A model generated the notes under the pieces. The model ran no database searches. It saw only the letters and a list, made by a program, of their open reading frames with translations, and was not told the DNA's origin. Source: Sciurus carolinensis (lineage: Eukaryota; Chordata; Mammalia; Rodentia; Sciuridae). Taken from it: DNA of 64,000 nt. Positions 11,200 to 21,154 of the stretch are shown here, piece by piece (positions within the stretch are counted from its first letter, which is position 1; each line of letters starts with the position of its first letter). A program made the translations under genes and the position numbers. Location: contig NC_062216.1 of NCBI RefSeq assembly GCF_902686445.1, positions 8,391,084 to 8,455,083 of the forward strand, in the 5' to 3' direction.

Positions 11200-12335
11200 T
11201 ATTCATTTCATCTCCCATTTTCCCCACCTTACCCTGGGTAATTATTATTTTACTCTTTATTGACTTTCTTTTTTAATTCCACATACAAGGGAGATGATGC
11301 AGTAGTTTTCTTTCTATCTTATTTCACTTAGCATAATTTCCTTCAGATTCATCCATGTGCCAAATAACAGGTTCTCCTCTTGGGTGACTAATACTCTGTA
11401 TCTGCCTGTGTGTGTGTGCATGTGTGTGCGTGCACATCACAGTTTCTTTCTCCTTTTATCTGTCCATGACACCTATACTGTCCGTGTCTTGGCTGTTATA
11501 AATAATGCTGCAGTGAACAAGAGCATGCAGCTATCTTTACAGTGCGGTAATTTCATTTCCTTGGCTGTGTAACCTGAAGGTTGCTGGGTCAAATGGTAAC
11601 TAGTTTTAATTTCTTTGAGAACCTTCATATTGTTTTCCATAATGGCTGTGCCAATCTGTGCTCCCATGATTGGGGATACAGCTTTTTTATGCCCTTGCTA
11701 ATAACCACTATTATCTTTTTTTAAATTTTTTTTTAAATTTTTTTTTTTTTACCACTATTATCTTTTGTCTTTTTTGTAACAGCTGTCCTGACTGTTGTGA
11801 GGTGATCTCTGATAATGGTTTTTGACTTGCATTTACCCCGTGATTAGTGACATCGAACATCTTTTCACGTACTTGTTGACTGTGTGTCTCCTTTTGAGAA
11901 GTCTCTGTTCACATCCTTTGCCCATTTTTAATCAGGTTATGTTTTCTTATTGTGTGCATTCTTTATGCATTCTTAATATTAACCTCATAAGATACTTGGT
12001 TTGCAGGTGTTTTTTCCCAGTCCATAGGTTGCTGTTTCATTTTCTTAATTGTGTCCTTTCCTATGCAGAAGCCTTCAGTTTAATATAATTGCATTTATTT
12101 ACTTTTGCTTTTGTAGTCTTAGCTTTTGGTGCGATATCCAAGAAAACATTGCCAAAGCCAAAATCAAGGAACTTTCCAAACCCTGTATTTTCTTCTAGGA
12201 ATTTTATGGTTTCAGGTCTTCCATTTAGGGCTTTTAACCCATTATGAATTGATTTTCATGTATGTGTAAGATAAGTGCTTAGTTTTATTCTTTTGCATGC
12301 AGAAATCCAGTTTACCAGCACCTTTGATTGAGCAT
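11200..12335 (-). mobile_element. LINE-1 3' part, minus strand
   Basis: The + strand shows the reverse complement of an L1 3' UTR and the C-terminal part of ORF2. Recognisable words include 'tttcacttagcataat' with 'cagattcatccatgt', 'gtgaacaagagcatgcagct', 'gaggtgatctctgataatgg', 'tttgcccatttttaatcagg' and 'cagaagccttcagtttaat', ending at 'ccagtttaccagcaccttt'. The reading frame is broken throughout. The copy is 5'-truncated and abuts a plus-strand L1 at about 12336. It is interrupted by a short T-rich insertion at 11720-11750. Confidence 0.85.
11720..11750 (-). mobile_element. Poly(A)-only insertion flanked by a 16-bp target duplication
   Basis: ACCACTATTATCTTTT at 11704-11719 recurs without mismatch at 11751-11766. 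Between the copies lie 31 bases made only of T and A (mainly T). On the minus strand this is a poly(A)-like tract with no element body. The duplicated target ends in TTTT, as expected for L1-endonuclease priming of a minus-strand insertion. It sits inside the older minus-strand L1. Confidence 0.7.
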
Positions 12336-14321
12336 ATGCAAATCAACCAGTGTGATACATATGTCACGACCTAATGGAGACAAAGCCACACAGCGGGGCT
12401 GGAACTGTGTCCATCCAAGGAGAAGGGCATTCAGCAGTTTAACTCCTCTCAATAGGGTATAGGTGTTTAGCAATGTTCCTCAACATAAAAAGGGCCATTT
12501 AGGGAAAACCTACGGCTAACTGGGAGAGAAACTAGAGGGCTTTCCTCTGAGACCTGGTTCAAGGCCAGGATGCCTTCTTCTGCCACTTCTGTCCCACGTA
12601 GTACAGAAGTACTACCAAGAGCACTCAGAACAGTAAAGGAAGAAAAGGTCTCCAAATTGGAAAGGAGGAAGTAAAATTATTTCTTTTTGAAGATGACATA
12701 GTCCTATATGTAGAAAATCACAAAGATTCTACCAGAAAATGGTTAGAATTAATAAATAAATTCAGTAAGATTGCAGGTTACGAAATCAACATACAAAACC
12801 TTGTGGTGTTTCTATATAAAAATAGCAACCCGAATGCTATTGACATGACCCCAAAGTGGTATTTGACCACTTCCTTCCGGTTGGTCTGAGTTTCCAGGCC
12901 TGCTCTGTACATTTGCTGCCCAGACCTACAGCCACCCATTTCTCTGATTTCTCTTTCGTGGTAAATTGTATTTGGAGACCACAATGTAGGCATTAGGATT
13001 GTTTATTTGTTCCTAGGTTATCCTTATTCCTACTCCTTGTTATATAGATAAAACTTTTTTTAATGATAAAATATATATGAGTTTATACTTATATTGCCAA
13101 TTCATATTCGGGACCATAAGGCCTTCCCCATACTTATCTTTTATCTTTATCCACACTAAGAATTTCTGAGCTACCACCCTGCACAAAACTCAATGCCAAG
13201 TGGTCTAATGACCTAGGCATTAGACCAGAGACCTTGTGCCTAATAGAAGAAAATGTAGACCCAAATCTATAGCATGTCAGCCTAGGAACTGACTTCCTCA
13301 ACAAGACTCCTAAAGCACAATCAAGAAGTGAGATGGTATCAACCAAAAAGCTTCTTCACAGCAAAGAGAACAATTAAGAACATGGAGAGCCTACAGTATG
13401 GGAGAAAATCTTGGCTCCCTGCACCTCAGATAGAGCATTAATCTCCAGAATATATAAAGAATTCAAAAAACTTAACACCAAAAATACAAACAACCCAGGC
13501 AGTAAATGGGCAAAGGAACTCAACAGGCACTTCACAGGAGAAGAAATATGAATGGTCAACAAATATATGAAAAAATGTTCAACATGTCTAGCAATTAGAG
13601 AAATGCAGATTAAAACTACACTGAGATTTCAGAATGTCAGTTATCAAGAATAGAAGTAACAATAAATGTTGGCGAGGATGTGGGGGAAAGGTACACTCAT
13701 ACATTGCTGGTGGGACTGCAAATTGGTACAGCCACTCTGGAAAGCAGTACAGAGATTCCTCAGAAAACTTGGAATGGAACCACCAGTTGACCTGGTTATC
13801 CCATTCCTCAGTATTTACCCAAATGACTTAAAATCAGCATACCACAGTGATACAGCCATATCAATGTTCATAGCAGTTCAATTCACAATAGCTCACCCTA
13901 AAACTAACATAGATACCCTTTAACATATGAATAGATTTTTTTTAAATGTGGAATATATACACAATGGAATATTACTCACCATAAAAAAGAAATACTTTAT
14001 GACTTACATGGATAAATCTGGAGACTGTAATGCTAAGTGAAATAAGCCAGTCCCTAAAAAACAAAGTCCAAATGTTCTCTCTGATATGTGGATGCTAACA
14101 CAATAAGGGGAGAAGGAAGAATAGAAGTTGACTGGATTAGACAAAGGGGAATGAAGGAAAGGGAGGGGGCATGGGAGTAGAATGGATATTACTTTCCTGT
14201 GCTCATATATGAATACACCACCAGTGAAACTCCACATCATGTATAACCACAAGAATGGAATTCTAATTAGAACAAACTATACTGTTAACATATATCTAAA
14301 AAAAAAAAAAAAAAAAAAAAA
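12336..14321 (+). mobile_element. LINE-1 ORF2 C-terminal part and 3' UTR, plus strand
   Basis: The 5' part (12336-12840) matches L1 ORF2 reverse transcriptase. A frame around 12690 reads through a degenerate F-x-DD-type active-site motif and 'acgaaatcaacatacaaaa'. From about 13120 the sequence resembles the ORF2 C-terminus ('acattgctggtgggactgca', 'aacaataaatgttggcgagg'), then a 3' UTR ending in about 24 A residues near 14298-14321. Stops and frameshifts disrupt the frame. Positions 12841-13115 do not look like L1. The 13640-14290 part is closely related to the inverted copy at 36627-37964. Confidence 0.85.
12841..13115. other. Unidentified segment interrupting the L1
   Basis: About 275 bases between recognisable L1 parts do not resemble L1 ORF2. 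They include 'ggtatttgaccacttccttc' and end in an AT-rich run near 13050-13080. This may be a separate insertion, or the two L1 parts may be independent elements. The family is unknown. Confidence 0.4.
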
Positions 14322-14339
14322 GAATTTCCAAGATATTAT

Positions 14340-14580
14340 ATCACATTACTCATTGTTTATTTCCGATTGTATGTACACTAGTCTCAGAAATAATACCATT
14401 AACTTGGTTCTCAAAAAAGAAAGAAAATGGATTGAGAAGATGGGGGCATGGTTCTTTTTGTCCTTAAGGTTCATCCTTTGGGGGTATGTAGAAATGACAA
14501 TGTTTTAAAACTAATTTCTTTGTGTGTGATTATTCAACCAATTGGTTATAGAACCATGTTTGTTTCATTTTATTTTTAGA
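14340..14580 (+). repeat. Unclassified dispersed repeat, copy A
   Basis: This stretch lines up by eye over roughly 230 bases with 19545-19790. Shared blocks include 'attcaaccaaYtggttRtag', 'tttcattttat', 'ggttctttttgt/ccagttctttttgt' and 'tttaaaa' at matching spacing. It begins just after the poly(A) of the L1 ending at 14321, which suggests that L1 inserted into or beside it. It contains the palindrome AACCAATTGGTT at about 14535-14546. I do not recognise the family. Confidence 0.55.
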
Positions 14581-14599
14581 AGTTGCTTTTTTTTTTAAG

Positions 14600-16735
14600 T
14601 TTAATTTTGTCCTATGCCTATTGACTCCTGATTATGTTCTCCATTTTTATTCTCTAGATTATATTAGACATTTATTCGCTGCTCCTAGCTGAAACTTGGA
14701 GCACAGTTCAGGTGGAACCTGACTCCCAGATGTTCCATCTTCACAGTGGTCATCCTGGCTGGACGGAGCAGCCCCTGCTGCTCGCACTGGCCCTGAAGAT
14801 TGGCCAGGCTGGGGAGGCCTTCAGACTTGGTGTGCTTTCTCTGCTGCCTTCCATTCAGAATGATTTTCCTGAGTAAGCCTGAACAGATATTCCCATTGTA
14901 GTAATGATACACCTCGGGAAGTGTTGCCTCTCCCCAGAGCACCCCGGCAGCTGGTGGGTCATGGTGGGCTGCCTACCCGGCCCTTTCCCATGGTCCTTCT
15001 GCCATTTTTATATAAAATGTATGACTCATTGGCAAGAGCCTACCCTCTTGGACCAGAGTAAATCTAAGATTTGATTGCATGATTCAATCTCGAGACCTAC
15101 GCAGATTACCTAGATTTCCTGCTTGGTCTAGATTCATCCGCAGCAGCTCCTACCGCTGCCCGCCAGGCTGTTTCTAAAGAGGTGGGTCCTTGGCGCCAAG
15201 GGAATGGCTGGTCGCAGGTCATCAGCAGCATTCTCCTGCATCTGCAGCAGGCACTTGGCCTCCCTTGTTCCTTTGCAGTACGGACTGGAATTGTCCTGGC
15301 CCCAGAAAACGGGTTGTCTGCATGGACGGGTAGCAGTTTTCTCCTCTGCAGCCAGGGCTTTATAGACACCCGCTGGAGGACCAAGTGGCGGACCTACCTT
15401 GTGCAGTGGCCCCAGGAACTGGTAGCTCAGGGCTTGGGGGCGGGGCTCAGAGCAAGGAAGGCGGGGTCTTTTGGGCCAGAACGGAAGGTATAAAACCGCC
15501 ATCCCTGTTGCTGAGTCTTAACAGACAGATGGAAACTCTGCGTTTAGAAATGGAGAAAAAGCAGTTCTAGTTGGGCCAGACCACTTTAAGATGTGCAGAA
15601 ACTTTCTCTTTTCCTCCTTCTGTAGCCTCCCACCTCGCTCCCTGCTGAGCCACTCAGCACCCCCTCCCGAAGCTGGTTTAGTTTATTGCCGGTCCTGGTG
15701 CTGTCTGCTCTGGAAGGTTGCAGGAAGAGCTGATAAGAGACCGAGGACAGAAATCTCGGGTCTTATCTCTCCCCAGCACACGGTGCCGAGAGTGCATCCT
15801 TTTCCTGTCCAGAACCAGAGACATAAACGGGCCACCTCCTGGCAGCACGGACTTGAGACAGGGTTGGGCCCGCCTCACTGTCCAGAGGAGCCAGAGTAGG
15901 AGAAAGTGGGTCGCTGCTGTTTGGAAAGTTGTTTAGCACCTCTGAAAATACACCTTGTCCTCTAGATGGGCTTCGGGGAAGGCCCTCCTAGGAAGAGGAG
16001 AGGCAGGGCGCAGGCAGGGGGGCTCGGCGCCTGGGCACTGTGTGCTGCTGTTTGGCTAGAGTTTTGCCAGGACACAGATTTGGCCTGAAAGGATTAGATC
16101 TGGCTTTTTGTTTGTTGACAGATCAGGCAACTGGTTTTAGGAGCTTTTGTGATAATAAGAAATTGACACCAGATGGCCTCATGCAGAAGAGTGAAATACT
16201 GGCTCATTTCCTTCTGTCCTTCCCTTCTGCCAGGAAAGTGGAAATTACATTCTCTCTCAGATTTTTAGCCCATGATGTCATGAAAATGGGGTGAAGAGGA
16301 ACCTTCCTTTGAGAGCGTGGAGTGTGGGGAGGGGCTGGGGAAGGGGCCTTGCTTTTTGCCCTGCATCTGAAGGAGCATGGGGGAGCTCTGGTGAAGCCTG
16401 GGCTCTGGGCACCACTGTCCCCCACCATGACAGGGATTCTGCCTGTCAGTCACTGTGCACCCCAGGAGGTCCTGGTTTGTACCTTCAGACTTTACAGTAT
16501 TGGGGAGCCCAGGGTTGATGTTTGTTGTCAGTTCTGGATTCTTCATAGGCTAGAGAATTCTGACAGAAAAATGTTCAAAGTCCAAAAGTTAATGACAGCT
16601 TAAAGAATCACATATATTGTGTGATAGTAAAGGTCTGGTTTTATTCTCGGAAGGTTCTTAGTCCCCTCTTGCTGAGTGCTATGAAATTATCTAGCTGTAA
16701 TGAATGCTAGAATCGCAGCACACCTTACAAAGCCT
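14600..16735. other. Intronic sequence without recognised gene
   Basis: Moderately GC-rich unique-looking sequence. Several 60-140 codon open frames occur on both strands, but none shows family resemblance. No exon, RNA gene or clear repeat was identified. Confidence 0.45.
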
Positions 16736-16740
16736 ATGTC

Positions 16741-16922
16741 GTGCCAGTGTGGTTGTGCACTCCTGGAGTTCCAGCGACTGGGGAGGCTGAGGTAGGAGGA
16801 TCACAAGTTCAAGGCTGACGTCAGCGTCTTGGCAAGATCCTGTCTTAAAATAAAAGATTTCACTGGGTTCGAGCTCAGGGCTAGAGTTGCCCTACGTTCA
16901 GTCCCCGGCGCCACCAAAACAA
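16741..16922 (+). mobile_element. Diverged B1-dID SINE
   Basis: The B1-like left half holds 'ggggaggctgaggtaggagg' followed by 'atcacaagttcaaggctgac'. The ID-like right half includes 'cagggctagagttgccctac' and 'gttcagtccccggcgccacc'. It is older and more diverged than the copy at 2068, with a short A-rich end. Confidence 0.75.
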
Positions 16923-16924
16923 AG

Positions 16925-19185
16925 GTATAGCTGTGCTGTGTCCCACAGAGTTCTAGGAGCTTCGGAAGCCTTCACGAGGGACTCAAGGGAGGAAGGCAGG
17001 TTAGAACACAGGCTCTGGACTGCACCAGCCCTGACGCAGCAGGGGTCATGCCTGTTGGTCTTCTGTGTAAGGTGTCCTCTGAAGAAAGGCATGTGGCACT
17101 AAAACTACCTTGGCAAAGTGTGAGTAGCCGTGTGTCTATGGCTGGACAGTGGTGCTGTCTGAGGCCCAGGGAGGCCAGGTACTTGTCCATGGTTAGACCT
17201 TCTGTCAGATGTGGCTGGATCTTTTGACATGTGCACCTGCTTGCTCACCTAGTTAGGAGCTACTGTTCATAGCAGCACCCACCTGAAGCAGGTGTGTAGA
17301 CCAGCCCAGGACAGGGGAAGGGCAGGACTTAAGAGTAAGCATTTAAGTACTTTTAGAGGTGTCTGGTAGTCATTTTTATAAATTGGAACTTGTGTTTTAT
17401 GTGTTGATAAATGTTTATTTTCCCATTCTGATTTTTTTTCTTGTCTTTTACAAAAATTTTGGCCCACGATGGATTAGAGATGTAAAAAGGCAGGTGAGAA
17501 AAAAAAGGGGGGGGGGCAGCCCTTAGCCTGCACCCCTGGGAGTTTGAGAGACTCTGAGATTAGGGCACTAATCCCACCAGGGCTGACTGTTTAGGAAAGG
17601 CAGACACACTTTGTCACATACAAGAGACTGCTCTTGGCTTTAAGGAATCTTTTTGGATTCTGAGCAGGTAGGGAAAAAGTATCTCTTGTTCTTTTTCACT
17701 TCAAGTTTTAATATCTTTCTTATAAAATTTAAAAAATCATAGCTCTGTAAAACCAAGAGAAGCAGTTGTTACAGGATTGTATATTTAATAGCAGTAACTT
17801 TTTTTTCATGATCTCCTTTGAACTGTAATCTTGATTTAATGGATTGGAGTTTTTCTTAAATTGAATTTTTTTATAGTTTGTTTTGTTGTTGTTTAGTTTC
17901 TGTTTATTCTAAATGTGAATCGCCCCACTGTATTTTTTTGTTGTGATAAGAACATTGAACGTGAAATGGTATATCATTTTTATACTATTTACTATTTAAA
18001 CTTGACTCATTGAGTTCATAATTTAATTCACTGTTACTAACTTCAATGCCTTTTAAGAATAAATTTCCCCTACCAAATTTACTTCTAAAAATATTCTTAA
18101 AATATCCTTATTTGTTACATTGATTTCTTGTGAGTTACAAAGAGTGTGGAAATAATAGCCTTACATAGTGATGAGAATTAAGAGAGGGGAAAAAGGGAAA
18201 ATTATTTAAAAATGAGAGAGGGGACCTGTTTTGCATGTCAACTATATTATTCTAAATTAATTCACCTTTTTCTTAAAAGTAATCTTGACAGGTCATTCCA
18301 GAAATAGATCTTTTCTCTGTGATCTAAAAAGATTGCTCCCCGAGAGCCCCGGCTCTTCAGGCTGCCGAGCCTTCCGTGCTGAGATGGAGGAGCCCTGCCG
18401 CCTCCTGCCTGCAGGCCGCTCTCAGGAGGCCGGGGAGAGAACCGGCTGACCCAGAATCATCAAGTAGAGTCGATCTGGAGTATTTTTAGACTTCGTCCCG
18501 GAAGCTGTGCCTGTGTGACATTGATCCTCCCTAGCTCTGGAGGACCTCGTTTGTCTTCTGGTGGCCGGGGCCTGGCGAGATGTCACCCAGTGAGCGGCTG
18601 CAGCTTTCCAGCCGGGGATCCGGGAGGCGGGAAGCTTGCCGCTCTCCCCGCCGCCCGAGGCTGTGCTTCTCGTGGGTGTTCTGGTGCCAGATCCTGGAGA
18701 GGCTGTTGCCATCAGAACCATCCTCTAGAACATGTCGTGAGTGCTGAGCAGGGCAGCTGACTAGGCAGATGGGAAGAAGAAATAGGATGACGAGCTCTGA
18801 TAACCCTGGCGTTCCTGTGAGGAGCTGGCGTTGCTCCTATTTCTCTCCCAAAGGCCAGTGAGAAGCTAGACATTCTGTGCTTCCTGGTTCCCGTTCTCTT
18901 CCTGGAGATGTCTAGTTTCTCTGTCTGAGTTTGAATTCCAAGCAGAGTTCTGATGCTTAATTATTAGAAGGGCCTCTGCATACTCCAGCGGGTTGCTGAG
19001 AGTTCCAGTTGGTATCAGGTCACTTTGTGACCTAATGCTTTCCTTGACTCCTGTCCCTTGCTTCTTGAAAACCAGCAGTCAGCAGCCTCTGCTGTTCCAA
19101 GACATCATTCAGCAAGGAGGCATTCTGTTACTGCAAGAGGTGCAGATGAGGACTTGGTCTTAGCCCAAAGCCCTCCAGTTCCATG
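16925..19185. other. Intronic sequence without recognised gene
   Basis: It contains a possible MIR-like patch near 16985-17200 and an A8G9-type purine run near 17500-17517. The rest, including an AT-rich part at 17680-18280 and a GC-richer part at 18330-18750, was not assigned. Confidence 0.4.
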
Positions 19186-19189
19186 TAGC

Positions 19190-19530
19190 TACAGTAGCCC
19201 CCTCGCAGGGGCACGTGTGTTCCGGGACCCCCAGTGGACGCCTGAAGCCTTTCCTGCCCTAAGTACTTGCCACATACTGTACTTGCCACATTTGGTTTCA
19301 GGTGTTCCAGTTAAACTAGCATGAATTTCTTTTTTCTTCTCCATGATTCATCAATACAAGGCTCATTTTCACTGTAGAGCTTTGCATCTTTGCACCCTCA
19401 GCATCTGACTTGTTTTCCTTACTTATTAAGTCAAGAACTTCTACCTTTTCACTCAAAGGACACACTTACAACTTTTTTTTTTTTTTTTTTTTTGGCATAT
19501 CTGAATTGCCAGCATCACTGTTCAAAGTCA
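19190..19530 (-). mobile_element. Tigger DNA transposon fossil with transposase N-terminus remnant
   Basis: It starts with a Tigger-type terminal segment ('cagtagccccctcgcagggg', then 'gggacccccagtggacgcct'). Read on the minus strand, 19340-19510 keeps a degenerate copy of the transposase N-terminal DNA-binding region: a KVEVLDLI-like motif followed by K-S-x-A-E. It is interrupted by an in-frame stop and an expanded A tract (the T run at 19471-19493). Non-functional. The same family as 823-1110. Confidence 0.68.
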
Positions 19531-19544
19531 GCTATATGATTCTC

Positions 19545-19790
19545 ACAAAAGCAGATCATATTTTATAATAAATTTACCTATTTCCCACTGTGTACAAGTA
19601 GTCACAGAAACATCAATAACTTGATTATTATAAAATGGATTCAGGATGTTAGGAGGCCAGTTCTTTTTGTACACATCTTTTTGGGTGTGTACAACTATTT
19701 TAAAATGATTTGGAATTCTTTCTATGTGGCTATTCAACCAACTGGTTGTAGAATCAGATGTGTTTCATTTTATAATACATATATTTATTT
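19545..19790 (+). repeat. Unclassified dispersed repeat, copy B
   Basis: Second copy of the sequence at 14340-14580, with alignable blocks in the same order, ending in 'gtgtttcattttataatac'. The minus strand carries a 64-codon open frame here (19543-19737) that copy A does not keep, so coding is not supported. The copy lies next to the Tigger fossil, but the join is unclear. Confidence 0.55.
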
Positions 19791-20837
19791 AGCAAGTATT
19801 TAGTGTTAGTACCTGTTAGGTGTACTTGTATTAGATAGAAAACAAATTTCCGCAAATTTTTTTTAACTGATGAAATTCAAAACTATGGACACTGGTAACT
19901 TGAAATTCATATTATATTCATATGTCATGAAATATTCTTTTGATCCCTCCCCCAACCATTTAGAAATGTAAAAATAATTCTTATTCTTATTTTTAGTTAT
20001 AAATTTGTATTTATAAAGGATAACCATCTGCATAAATAATACCTGGATAATACCTGTATTCTTCAACTAATAAAACCAATAAATAGGTGCATTGTACTCT
20101 ACAGAGTATAAACTAGCTTCCAGTAAATGATGATCAATGCTTTATTGACCATACCTGAAGTGAATTTATAGACTGAAAGTGACAGACCATCTCCATTACT
20201 CTCCAAGTAAAGTAGGGTATCGACAGGAGTTTACAGGAGGAGAAGAAAAAGCCGGTTGAAGCAAAATATGTAGCTTTTGATACACCCATCACGAAAGAAG
20301 TACGAAGGGATTGCCCAGGCAGGCGTTGGCACGGGAGCCTGTGGTTCTTACTCTTCGCGTGTGGGTGTGCAGAGAAAGCCCACAGCCGTGGTTCGTCAGT
20401 CCTGCTCGGGGGAGAGGCTCCTGGCCTCCTGTGGAGTGGTCGTCTGGCCTGTGCCGTGGTGCTCACCTGTTCGCACGTGGGCACACATGCACAGTCCTGC
20501 ATTTCCCAGTTCAGTTGCAGCATAATTCTCATCCTGTTGTTGGGGTTTTGATTTTTAATATGGCTTTAAATCAAAACAGCTCCTCCGTTGGTGGAGATTT
20601 ATTTGCTTGTTTATTTAGACTCTACACTTGCTAATGCTAAAAGTGATTGTGTTTCCCAGGCACATTCCCAGAGGCTAGGTGTTACTAAGACTTGGTGTTT
20701 TTAGCCTAATTCCAGATGTGAGTGATGGGCATCTACATGCGTTCATTTTCATCACTCCTTATACCGTCCTTTTCTTCACAGATCAGTTTAACTGTGTACA
20801 TTCTAAACTCTTTCTCTTTTTTTTACTTTGTTGTTAG

Positions 20838-21150
20838 TGAGGAATGTCATGCTAAGCAAAATAAGCCAATCCCAAAAAAACAAAAGCCTAATACTTTCTC
20901 TGATATGCAGATGCTAATTCACAAAGTGGGGGTGGCTAGGTAAGAATAGTTACTGTAGGTAGAGGGGAGTGTGAAGGGATTGGAGGGGTGTGGGGTAGGA
21001 AGGATAGTGGAGTGAATCAGACATTATTCCCCCGTGTACATATGTGACTCTACGACGGGTGGGATTCTACATCAAGTACAACCAGAAGAATGAGAAATTA
21101 TACTCATTATGTATGTGTCAAAGTGTATTTTACTGTCATGTCTTTTGTTT
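20838..21150 (+). mobile_element. LINE-1 3' end fragment
   Basis: It matches the 3' UTR type of the L1 ending at 14321, in order: 'atgctaagcaaaataagcca', 'tctctgatatgcagatgcta', 'cattattcccccgtgtacat' and 'caagtacaaccagaagaatg'. It is 5'-truncated and diverged, with no ORF2 frame. Confidence 0.75.
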
Positions 21151-21154
21151 TACT

